From the NCBI GenBank assembly GCA_020248665.1, contig JADCHE010000002.1:1-33388 (forward strand): 33,388 nt of DNA, read 5' to 3'. A model generated the notes under the pieces. It saw only the letters and a program-made list of their open reading frames with translations, was not told the DNA's origin and did not search any database. The position numbers were made by a program, and so were the translations under genes. Positions within the stretch are counted from its first letter, which is position 1, and the number at the start of each line of letters is the position of its first letter. Origin of the DNA: Burkholderiales bacterium. Its GTDB lineage: Bacteria; Pseudomonadota; Gammaproteobacteria; Burkholderiales; Burkholderiaceae_E. Positions 26,361 through 33,388 of the stretch are shown here, piece after piece.

Positions 26361-27164
26361 GTGCCCCGAGCCGCCGTCCTCTTGCGCTGCGCAGCCACCG
26401 CGCTCGTTGTGCTCGGCCAGACCGCCCATGCCGACGGGCTGGAAGGCATCCAGCAGATTCTCGGCAACCGCGATTCCTCGCCGGTGCCGCAGGGTTGGAC
26501 CGTCGGGGGCGCGGCGTACTCCGGGTCGTCAGCCTACGGCGCGGGGACGTCAACGAAGCTGGCGGTACCCGGCGGCATCTACGTTGACGACCAGGTGATG
26601 TATCTGGGCGATCGCATCTTCTACACTTTCGGCAAGCAAGGGCCGGTCAGCTTCTTCGGCAGGCTGCGCGTGAGGCTGGGCAATCTCGATCCGGCGGACA
26701 GCCCCGACTGGACGGGCCTGAGGGCCCGCAAGGGACAGCTCGAAGCCGGGCTCGGCGCCGTCATCGTGAGCCCGGTGGGGCTGTGGGCCACGCGCTACAG
26801 CCGCGACGTCAGCGGCCGCAGCCGGGGGACCGAGGTGTTGGTCAACTGGGCTGCGCCGGTCGTCGGCGAGCGCTGGCTGGTCATGCCCGGTATCGGCGCC
26901 GTCTGGCGCGGCCAGCGGCTGGCCAACTACTACTTCGGTGGCGTGTCCGAAGCCGAGGCGGCGCCGGGCCGGCCGGCCTACGACGTGGGTAACGCGTGGT
27001 CGCTCGTGCCCAGTCTAGTCGCTTCGTACCGCATCGACCCCCAGTGGATCATCGGCGCGGTGCTGAGCTACGAGCGCTTCCCCTCCGCCATCGCCAACAG
27101 CCCGCTGATCCAGAAGCCGGGGCGCTACGACGCCCTCATCGGGCTGGGGTATGTATGGCGCTAG
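26361..27164 (+). CDS. MipA/OmpV family outer-membrane protein
   Basis: 267 residues from a GTG start; there is no ATG before the mature part. The signal peptide (AAVLLRCAATALVVLGQTAHA) is followed by beta-barrel strands. Family features are the early GWTVGGAAYSGSSAYGAGTS, FGKQGPVSFFGRLRVRLG, and the central NYYFGGVSEAEA...RPAYDVGNAWS, which matches the MipA YYGV...RPAY block. The end YDALIGLGYVWR has the terminal aromatic strand of outer-membrane barrels. MipA was first described as a scaffold for MltA and PBP1B; OmpV-type members also act as adhesins or porins, so the role here is open. Confidence 0.85.
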   Translation: MPRAAVLLRCAATALVVLGQTAHADGLEGIQQILGNRDSSPVPQGWTVGGAAYSGSSAYGAGTSTKLAVPGGIYVDDQVMYLGDRIFYTFGKQGPVSFFGRLRVRLGNLDPADSPDWTGLRARKGQLEAGLGAVIVSPVGLWATRYSRDVSGRSRGTEVLVNWAAPVVGERWLVMPGIGAVWRGQRLANYYFGGVSEAEAAPGRPAYDVGNAWSLVPSLVASYRIDPQWIIGAVLSYERFPSAIANSPLIQKPGRYDALIGLGYVWR

Positions 27165-27319
27165 GGGCCACGTAACCCGAACGCCCGCTGCGAGGTCCTG
27201 GATCGGCACGCAGTGTCCCGAAGCACCTCGCTCCGAGCGTCTCGACCGAGGCCTTCGAAGGCTGCCCGTTCGGTCGCGAACCGGTCCGCGAGTCCCGGCA
27301 GACGGCTCCGCTATCCCCC

Positions 27320-28802
27320 ATGAGCAGCGCACGCGCTCGCCGCCCCGCCGCGGCCGCCGGCGCTGACGTTAAAGCCGGCCGGCGTCGGCTGCTCACCTCG
27401 ACCCTGGCGGCTGGTGTGTGGACGCTCGGCCACGCCGCGCAGCCAACGGCGCAGGCGCAGCCCGCCCCTGGGCCCGCAGCGCGCCAAGCGGGCTTCAGCC
27501 CGTGGCTGCAGTTTGCGCCCGATGGCAGCGTCACCGTGCTGACCAACGTCGCGGAGATGGGGCAGGGCACCCTCAGCGTGATCGAGCAGATTGCGGCCGA
27601 GGAACTCGACGGGGTGTTTGCCTCGGTGCGCGTGCAGCCGGCGCCGCTGGCCCCGCAATTCTTCAACCCCTTCATCGACAACTACGCCACCTTCGGCGTG
27701 CTCGGATTCCGTGTCAGCTATGCAGTGCTGGCGCCGGTGTGCGCGGCGGCGCGCCACATGCTGGTGGCGGCCGCCGCGCAGCGCTGGGCGGTGCCGGCGG
27801 ACGAGTGCAGCACGGCCGACGGTGACGTTCGGCATGCGGCCCGCGACCGCCGACTGCCCTACGCCGCACTGCTGGACGCGGCGACCGCCCTTACTCCGCC
27901 CGACAAGCCGGTGCTGCGCCCGCCGCGCGACTGGACGGTGCTGGGCAGGTCAGTGCCGCGCGCCGACCTGCAGGCCAAGACCCGCGGCACCGCGATCTTC
28001 GGCATCGATGTGGCGCCGCCGAGGTTGCTGGCGGCCGCCGTCGCGCACGCGCCCACCTTTGGCGGCACGCTCGAGCGGGTCGACCCGGCGCCGGCTCTGG
28101 CGGTGCTCGGGGTACGGCAGGTGGGGTCGTTGCCTGCAGCGGTGGCGGTGGTCGCCGATGGTTACTGGGCTGCCCAGCAGGGGCTGGCCGCGCTGCAGCC
28201 GCGCTGATCCGACGGCATGCCGCTGGCGCTGGCGGCCGACCTGGCGCACCCTTCGCTGCTCGATCACTCGGGGCCGAGCAACGCAGAGGCGCGGCCGGCG
28301 CTGGACTGGTCGGCCTCGATGGGCTGGGCGCGCCAGAGCTACGCGATCCCGGCGATGGACCTGCGCTGGACGCGGGTCGAGTTCGGGGTGCCCTGCGGCT
28401 ACTGGCGTTCGGTGGGCGCCTCGCAGAACACGTTCTTCTTCGAGCACATGATCGATCTGGCCGCGCGCTCGGCCGGGGTCGATCCGATGGCGTACCGGCG
28501 CCGACTGCTGGCGCAGCAGCCACGCGCACTGGCCTTCGTAGACGCATTGGCCGCGGCCGTCGGCCGGGACCGTCCGGCTGTCGCCGGCCGCTACCGTGGC
28601 GTGGCGATCCCATCCGCTGGTGACCGCGGCGCGGGTGCCGCCGCTGCAGGTGGTGGTGCTCGGCAACGGCGATCGCCCCGCCGGCATCGGCGAGGAAGGG
28701 CCGCCGACGATCGGTCCGGCCATTGCCAATGCACTGCTGGCGGCCAGCGGCACGCCGGTCACCCGACTGCCGCTGACGCGCGCCGGCTGGTCGTTGGCCT
28801 AG
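27320..28802 (+). pseudogene. Isoquinoline 1-oxidoreductase-like molybdoenzyme large subunit (IorB type), broken
   Basis: The N-terminal part (27320-28207) is 295 residues with a Tat-like signal (GRRRLLTSTLAAGVWTLG) and typical text: FAPDGSVTVLTNVAEMGQGT, IEQIAAEELDG, and DLQAKTRGTAIFGIDV. A TGA at 28205-28207 replaces the Trp expected in the W-x-x-G motif. The same frame resumes with MDLRWTRVEFGVPCGYWRSVGAS, but ~200 residues are missing in between. Near 28600 the frame shifts and ~100 more residues are lost before a normal C-terminus, GDRPAGIGEEGPPTIGPAIANALL. A complete enzyme has about 730 residues and needs a small 2Fe-2S subunit (IorA), which is not here. It cannot be functional. Confidence 0.85.
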
Positions 28803-28806
28803 TCGC

Positions 28807-28824
28807 TGGTGCCGATCGGCACCA
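28807..28824. promoter_or_regulatory. Perfect 18-bp palindrome, candidate operator of the cupin gene
   Basis: TGGTGCCGATCGGCACCA is its own reverse complement. It begins five bases after the molybdoenzyme stop and covers the place of the -35 element for the -10-like TAGGAT at 28832-28837. That position suits a dimeric repressor. It could also form a hairpin, but no T-tract follows. Confidence 0.45.
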
Positions 28825-28831
28825 TGAGGTC

Positions 28832-28837
28832 TAGGAT
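28832..28837 (+). promoter_or_regulatory. Candidate -10 hexamer for the cupin gene
   Basis: TAGGAT, 69 bases before the ATG at 28907 and seven bases after the palindrome. Confidence 0.3.
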
Positions 28838-28906
28838 TGCGGAAGGACCGGTTCGGCGCGTTCGGCCGCGCTGCGCGCCGGACTTCGGATGAACGGGAGG
28901 ATCGTC

Positions 28907-29257
28907 ATGCAAGCGATAAATCTTGCCGAGAAGCTGGCGCTGTTCAGTGAGCACTTCAAGCCCCGTACCGTGGGCGAGTTCAACGGGCACGACCTGATGG
29001 TTGTCAAGGTGAAGGGACCCTTCGTCTGGCACAAGCACGACGAGACCGACGATTTCTTTCTGGTGCTGAAGGGCCGGCTGACGATCCAGTTGCGGGCCGG
29101 GGACGTCACCCTGGGTCCCGGCGAACTGTTCGTCGTGCCCCGGGGTGTGGAACACTGCCCCGTGGCCGAGGAAGAGACCCATGTCCTTCTGATCGAACCG
29201 CGGGGCACGTCGAACACCGGCGATGCCGCGACTGCGGCGGCGCGGGTGGTGGTCTAG
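28907..29257 (+). CDS. Small single-domain cupin protein
   Basis: 116 residues from the ATG at 28907, which has GGAGG eight bases upstream; an ATG at 28889 has none. The cupin motif 1 is WHKHDETDDFFLVLKG, with His42, His44 and Asp48 as likely metal ligands (Asp in place of the usual Glu). Motif 2 is PGELFVVPRGVEHCPV with His83. All four ligand places are filled, so a bound metal is likely. It starts MQAINLAEKLALFSEHFKPR, like many uncharacterised stand-alone cupins said to act as isomerases, dioxygenases or ligand sensors. It stands alone between two pseudogenes, with its own promoter and a palindromic site. Confidence 0.9.
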   Translation: MQAINLAEKLALFSEHFKPRTVGEFNGHDLMVVKVKGPFVWHKHDETDDFFLVLKGRLTIQLRAGDVTLGPGELFVVPRGVEHCPVAEEETHVLLIEPRGTSNTGDAATAAARVVV

Positions 29258-29405
29258 TCACATCCGGGCGCGTCGGGTTGCTGTGGCCGTTTGCTCGTCA
29301 AGCGGCCGGGGCAGGTAATGTCGGCTCTGGGGTCGCGGCGCGCCGCCCGGTGAAGACTATTCTCGGACCCGTGCCGGGCATACAGTCTGACGAAGGACCG
29401 ACGTC

Positions 29406-29681
29406 CTACGGCCCACTGACCGCGCTCGAGTCATCGGTCTCCATCCGCACCGTGGCCAGCTCTTGTCGAAGCTGCTCGAGCTCGGACTGGCTATCGCTCT
29501 TGAGCGCCCGACCTGGCGTCGGGTCGTGCTGCCCACCGTCGACCTTCTTGACTCAGTCGGCCACGACGCTGCGGTCCACTCCCAGGTCGCTCGCGACGCT
29601 GGCTATCGAGTTGCCTGGCGCGGTCGCCATCCGGACCGCCTCACGCTTGAATTCGTAGGTGTGCCTACTGCGGGTTCGCAT
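29406..29681 (-). pseudogene. IS3-family transposase OrfA, with nonsense codon and lost 3' end
   Basis: From the ATG at 29681 the frame reads MRTRSRHTYEFKREAVRMAT, then APGNSIASVASDLGVDRSVV, the helix-turn-helix DNA-binding part of an IS3 OrfA. TGA at codon 43 (29555-29553) replaces the expected Trp of ADWVKK. The frame then continues with the coiled leucine-zipper part SELEQLRQELATVRMETDD and ends at a TAG at 29406. The usual DILKKAAAYFA end and the whole OrfB (DDE integrase) are missing. It is inactive and a remnant of a former insertion. Confidence 0.85.
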
Positions 29682-29693
29682 CCCTCTCTCCTA

Positions 29694-29718
29694 GACACAT
29701 GTTGCCATCCAATGTGTC
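29694..29718. repeat. Inverted repeat upstream of the IS3 OrfA remnant
   Basis: GACACAT (29694-29700) and ATGTGTC (29712-29718), a perfect 7-bp inverted repeat with an 11-base spacer, 12 bases before the OrfA start. It could be part of the IS end or its promoter region. Confidence 0.4.
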
Positions 29719-29745
29719 CGGTGAAGCGGTGGCAACCCAGAGGGA

Positions 29746-29769
29746 CATGAGCGCGCCGAGGCGCTCATG
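29746..29769. repeat. 9-bp hairpin between IS3 remnant and tetR
   Basis: CATGAGCGC (29746-29754) pairs perfectly with GCGCTCATG (29761-29769) around a six-base loop. No T-tract follows, so a terminator role is not supported. It may be an IS end structure or an operator. Confidence 0.4.
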
Positions 29770-29872
29770 CAGGCGGGAGGCCTTCACCGACGGGAGACCT
29801 CGCAGAAATGGCAAGCAAGTGAGCTGCACGATGCGACGCAAGGCGAGAGGTGTCCAGCCTGAGTCCGAGCGG

Positions 29873-29902
29873 TTGCACGGTCGAAGTAAATACCTTTAAC
29901 AT
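29873..29902 (+). promoter_or_regulatory. Candidate promoter of the tetR gene
   Basis: TTGCAC (29873-29878) and TAACAT (29897-29902) with an 18-base spacer, in a locally AT-rich stretch. The -10 ends six bases before the ATG at 29909. Confidence 0.35.
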
Positions 29903-29908
29903 TGCGAC

Positions 29909-30556
29909 ATGCCATACGAAATGCCGCGCCTGCAGTCCAGGTCGACCCGGGGTTCACCCCCTCGCGTCAAGCGCTTTCACCATGGAAGCCTGAGACAGAC
30001 CCTGCTCGATGCCGCGCTCGCCGCTCCGGACATCGAGGGCCTCTCGCTCAACCAGCTTGCCGCTGGTGCAGGTGTGACGCCCGCGGCCATCTACAGGCAC
30101 TTCGCCAGTCGTGAGGATCTGCTCGGTGAGGTGGCCTGCATCGGTTTCGACCGACTGGAGGCGCGGTTTGCCGAGGTGTTCGACATCGATCGGCCTCCCG
30201 CGAGCGCGACCGATGCGCGAGCGCGCCTCGAGGGGCTGGCGCATGCCTACCTTGGATTCGCGGACGACGAACCCGCCCTGTGGCAGCTGATGTTCGGCTC
30301 ACAGGCCGCGGCGTACCGCGCGACGGCGCAGCCGATGGCGCGCCGAAACAGCTACGACTACCTGCCTGCCGCGCTGCTGGGCCTGCACCGGTGTGGCGTG
30401 GTCGCGCGAGCACCCGACGAGCGCGATGCACTGTTCGCCTGGAGTGCGGTCCACGGCACCGCGATGCTGAGAGCAGGTCGGGTGCCCGCGGCACTCGGTC
30501 CGGTGTCGGTGCTGGCCAGCGACGTGGCCGACCGGGTCGTCCGCTCGCTGGGTTGA
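29909..30556 (+). CDS. TetR/AcrR family regulator with WHG-type C-terminal domain
   Basis: 215 residues. The N-terminal HTH is clear: FHHGSLRQTLLDAALAAPDI, then LSLNQLAAGAGVTPAAIYRHFASREDLLGEVA, with the AAIYRHF recognition helix. The ligand-binding part has LAHAYLGFADDEPALWQLMFG and FAWSAVHGTAML, the pattern of the WHG (TetR_C_33) domain. It represses a promoter until a small molecule binds. The next gene, an oxygenase, starts 34 bp downstream in the same direction, so it is the likely target and the two are probably one transcript. No Shine-Dalgarno precedes the ATG; an ATG at 29921 is an alternative. Confidence 0.92.
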   Translation: MPYEMPRLQSRSTRGSPPRVKRFHHGSLRQTLLDAALAAPDIEGLSLNQLAAGAGVTPAAIYRHFASREDLLGEVACIGFDRLEARFAEVFDIDRPPASATDARARLEGLAHAYLGFADDEPALWQLMFGSQAAAYRATAQPMARRNSYDYLPAALLGLHRCGVVARAPDERDALFAWSAVHGTAMLRAGRVPAALGPVSVLASDVADRVVRSLG

Positions 30557-30590
30557 CGATACCCCCCAACGATTGCCTCAAGGAGATCCC

Positions 30591-32021
30591 ATGACAACGC
30601 TACCAGCCGCCTCGCTCATGTCCTCGGGGGCGATTGCCCGCAGCGCCAAAGACCGGGCCGACACCGGGTTCCGGGCGCCGTTTGCGGCAGACATCGGCAA
30701 CCACTATCTGATCGGCCCGTACGGTCCGGTGGTTGAAGAGGTCACGGCGCTTGATTTGCCCGTGACGGGCAGGATTCCGGAAGACCTTGTCGGTCGGTTC
30801 ATCCGCAATGGGCCCAACCCCATCGAGGTCACGGACCCGGCGAATCACCACTGGTTTCTCGGAGAGGGAATGGTGCATGGCGTCTACCTCCGCGCAGGCA
30901 CGGCCGAGTGGTATCGAAACCGCTTCGTGCGCAGCCGACTGGTCTGCGATCGGCTCGGCGCACCGTACCCGGCAGGTACGCCCCGCACCCGAGTCGACGT
31001 CGTCAACACCCACGTTCAGCGCTTCGGCGGCAAGACGCTGGCCCTGGTCGAGTCCGGTCCGCCGGCGATTTCGCTGTCACATGAGCTCGATACCCTGTCG
31101 TACGAAGACTTCCAGGGCACGCTGGCCGGCGCCTTTGCCGCCCACCCTCACCTCGACCCGCTGACGGGAGAGTGGCACGCCGTCACCTACGACTCGGGCG
31201 TGAAGAGCGAGGTCCGGCACGTGGTGGTGGGAACCGACGGCAAGGTCCGCCGCTCGGTCGCGATCCCCGTCTCGGACGGGCCCATGGTGCACGACTTCGC
31301 CTTCACCCAAGAGTACGTGCTGATCTTCGACCTGCCGGTGGTCTGGAATGACGCCGCGTCTGAGAACGGACACCTGTTCCCCTACCAGTGGTCCGAGGGC
31401 CGCGCGGCCCGGGTCGGGCTGCTGCCCCGCGAAGGGGCAGCGACGGACATCATCTGGATCGACGTTCCCCCGTGTTACGTCTTTCACATGGCCAACGCCT
31501 TCGACGCTGCCGACGGGACCGTGATGGTCGATCTGGTCGAGTTCAGCAGCATGTTCAGAACGTCGCTGCAAGGCCCTGGCGAGGGTCCGCCGGTCCTGTC
31601 ACGCTGGGCTCTGGATCCTGTGGCCCGAACCGTCAACAAGAGCGTGCTGTCCGGCAGACCGCGGGAATTCCCGCGTATCGACGAGCGGCTGACAGGTCGT
31701 CCGCACCGCTACATCTACGGCGCGGGAATCCAGATGGACCGCGGATCCGCGCTGTGCTTCGACACCCTGACCGGCGTCGACCTGGCGCACGACTTTGGTC
31801 CGGGGCGATTCGGATCGGAGTGCGTCTTCGTGCCGAAGTCCGACATCGCCGGCGAAGGCGAGGGCTGGGTGATGACCTATGTGTGGAATGCGCCCACCAA
31901 CACGTCGGACCTGGTGATCATCGACGCCACCCGTTTCGACGGGCCGCCGCAGGCAGTCGTTCATCTGCCGGTTCGCGTGCCGTTCGGCTTTCACGGCAGT
32001 TGGATCGCCGACGGGTCATGA
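30591..32021 (+). CDS. Carotenoid cleavage oxygenase family protein (lignostilbene dioxygenase-like)
   Basis: 476 residues from the ATG at 30591 with AGGAGA just upstream. The seven-blade propeller family is recognised by the four iron-binding His: H185 (AAHPHLDP), H234 (GPMVHDFAF), H299 (YVFHMANAF) and H469 (PFGFHGSW). RFIRNGPNP and WFLGEGMVHGV are typical N-terminal signatures. Such enzymes split a C=C bond of carotenoids, stilbenes or phenylpropenes with O2. No carotenoid synthesis genes are near, and the TetR gene upstream suggests an inducible catabolic use, perhaps of an aromatic alkene; that is inference. The gene is complete and ends at a normal family end. Confidence 0.94.
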   Translation: MTTLPAASLMSSGAIARSAKDRADTGFRAPFAADIGNHYLIGPYGPVVEEVTALDLPVTGRIPEDLVGRFIRNGPNPIEVTDPANHHWFLGEGMVHGVYLRAGTAEWYRNRFVRSRLVCDRLGAPYPAGTPRTRVDVVNTHVQRFGGKTLALVESGPPAISLSHELDTLSYEDFQGTLAGAFAAHPHLDPLTGEWHAVTYDSGVKSEVRHVVVGTDGKVRRSVAIPVSDGPMVHDFAFTQEYVLIFDLPVVWNDAASENGHLFPYQWSEGRAARVGLLPREGAATDIIWIDVPPCYVFHMANAFDAADGTVMVDLVEFSSMFRTSLQGPGEGPPVLSRWALDPVARTVNKSVLSGRPREFPRIDERLTGRPHRYIYGAGIQMDRGSALCFDTLTGVDLAHDFGPGRFGSECVFVPKSDIAGEGEGWVMTYVWNAPTNTSDLVIIDATRFDGPPQAVVHLPVRVPFGFHGSWIADGS

Positions 32022-32562
<541 letters not shown>

Positions 32563-32779
32563 GCTGACGAAGAAGAAGGTCGCTCAGCCTTGCCAGGCGG
32601 ATCTGGTGCGGCCAGGTCTCGGACGTCTCGTCCGCGCACTCGGCGGGAGGGGCGGCTTGGCAACCATTCCCGTTCGCTCGGGCGACCGCAACGCCATGGC
32701 GGTGAGCTTCGACACCGCCCGCCCGAAGGCCTGACATCGGTGGCGGGCGCGAGTCGACTCACGTCGACCCCGCGCCGCA

Positions 32780-33208
32780 TCAGTCGACGCGGATCCAGTA
32801 CTGATTGCGGTGGAACGGGCCGACGTAGCCGCGCACCTCGAGCTTGCGGCCGGCGTCCTCGACCTTCAGGCGCAGCCGGTACACCTTGCCGTCCGCGGGG
32901 TCGAGGATCGTCCCGCCGGTCCAGGTCTCGCCGTCGGCGCGTGCGCCGCGGATGATCTCCAGGCCTTCCACCGGCTTGTCCTTGCGGTCGTCGGAGCACT
33001 TTTCGCAGCGCGCGTCGGGCTGGGCCGCGGGGTCGAGCCGCTTCTCGATGCGACCGACCAGTGCGCCGCCGCCCTCGCTGATGCGGACCAGCGAGCGCTC
33101 CTTGCCGGTCTTGTCGTCGATCGTCTTCCACAGGCCTATCGGGCTGCCCTGTGCGATGGCGAGGGGGGTGGCCAGCGCGCACAGCGCGGCGACAAACGTC
33201 TTCTTCAT
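32780..33208 (-). CDS. DUF2147 domain protein, exported
   Basis: 142 residues. A clean Sec signal (MKKTFVAALCALATPLAIAQG) with the Shine-Dalgarno GGAGAG upstream fixes the start. The DUF2147 pattern is complete: SPIGLWKTIDDKTGKERSLVRI, ARCEKCSDDRKDKPVEGLEIIRG with the paired Cys, TWTGGTILDPADGKVYRLRLKV and the end LEVRGYVGPFHRNQYWIRV. It is a periplasmic lipocalin-like small barrel of unknown function, common in Burkholderiales. Base composition is again as in the housekeeping region, so the accessory region has ended by here. Confidence 0.92.
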   Translation of the reverse strand: MKKTFVAALCALATPLAIAQGSPIGLWKTIDDKTGKERSLVRISEGGGALVGRIEKRLDPAAQPDARCEKCSDDRKDKPVEGLEIIRGARADGETWTGGTILDPADGKVYRLRLKVEDAGRKLEVRGYVGPFHRNQYWIRVD

Positions 33209-33280
33209 GGCGGGCTCTCCGTGACGGTTAGCAGGCTGTTGAAATGCGGTCCGACAAGAGGCGAATGAGCGCGGTCGGCA

Positions 33281-33388
33281 TCAGTTTTCGGCCGAGGAAT
33301 GCGCGTGCGCCGACTTGCCGGCCGGGATCGGGCCGGTCAATCGTGGCTGCGTGGCATCGGACAGCGTCGTCGTGCCGTTCGCCGCGGC
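33281..33388 (-). CDS. Possible C-terminal end of a gene cut by the window edge
   Basis: On the minus strand the frame is open from the window end for 35 residues and closes with TGA (LSDATQPRLTGPIPAGKSAH..., ending SSAEN). It is too short to identify and could be chance, as long GC-rich open frames are common here. The region between it and the DUF2147 gene holds GCAGGCTGTTGAAATGCGG, which resembles the ends of some IS5/IS1182-type elements. Confidence 0.25.
   Translation of the reverse strand, partial: AAANGTTTLSDATQPRLTGPIPAGKSAHAHSSAEN

Noticed and set aside
28596-28802. A separate small gene starting MAWRSHPL
   Set aside because: Its text is the C-terminus of the IorB-like protein in a shifted frame.
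28205-29555. TGA read as tryptophan or selenocysteine
   Set aside because: Both TGA codons stand at conserved Trp, but TGA is the normal stop of many intact genes here (trmJ, accA, tilS, lysC), and the affected genes have other damage. No SECIS-like element is needed.
32563-32737. A second small gene after the nitronate monooxygenase relic
   Set aside because: The open frame there has no start with a Shine-Dalgarno and no recognisable text; probably decayed sequence.
32700-33388. Direct repeat of the tRNA-Ser 3' end as an attachment site
   Set aside because: I looked for TTCGAATCCCTCCGTCTCC-like text on the far side of the accessory region and did not find it.

Overview
The window reads as chromosomal DNA from a very GC-rich betaproteobacterium, most likely of the order Burkholderiales. 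The main reason is gene order. The stretch lpxH - ppiA - TPR protein - cysS - DNA glycosylase - accA - tilS - lysC, with suhB and trmJ-cysE close by, is a familiar Burkholderiales arrangement. Codon use (G/C in third positions) and sparse TAGAAT/TATACT-type -10 hexamers fit this. I cannot name the genus.

Region 1 (1-16.7 kb) is housekeeping DNA. It runs: a cut-off TRAP permease (dctM), an exported methyltransferase-like protein, an EamA exporter, a GNAT acetyltransferase, suhB, a shortened sodium:solute symporter gene, trmJ, a PrpF-family isomerase, cysE, an exported glycerophosphodiesterase, the minus-strand set TPR-ppiA-lpxH, then cysS, an AlkA-like glycosylase, accA, tilS and lysC. It ends at an intact tRNA-Ser(GCU) with a strong intrinsic terminator. 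Most genes are tightly packed, with overlaps at trmJ/prpF-like (ATGA) and accA/tilS (29 bp).

Region 2 (about 16.7-32.8 kb) starts directly at the tRNA-Ser terminator with the stump of an IS110-type transposase and has a different character. It is visibly less GC-rich, has looser spacing, and mixes intact accessory genes with many broken ones. The intact genes encode a SYLF lipoprotein, an SH3 protein, an AI-2E family permease and a YihY protein, a patatin lipoprotein, a flavin amine oxidase, a LapA-like protein, a MipA/OmpV porin-like protein, a cupin, a TetR regulator and a carotenoid-cleavage-type oxygenase. The broken ones are a TPR/beta-barrel outer-membrane protein with two stops, an MgtA-type ATPase tail, a KefB-type antiporter, an amidohydrolase, an isoquinoline-oxidoreductase-like molybdoenzyme, an IS3 OrfA and a nitronate monooxygenase. 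I read it as an old, decaying accessory island next to a tRNA gene. I found no direct repeat of the tRNA end that would mark the far border.

Region 3 (32.8-33.4 kb) returns to GC-rich DNA with an intact DUF2147 gene and a possible gene end at the window edge.

I do not see a clear new multi-gene system. The most informative signals are: genes that keep both ends but have lost their middles; four in-frame nonsense codons all explained by C-to-T/G-to-A transitions; several starts with a -10 hexamer only 6-7 nt upstream (possible leaderless mRNAs); a probable internal start in lysC; a Tat-like signal on a methyltransferase fold; and a perfect 18-bp palindrome at the promoter of the cupin gene.
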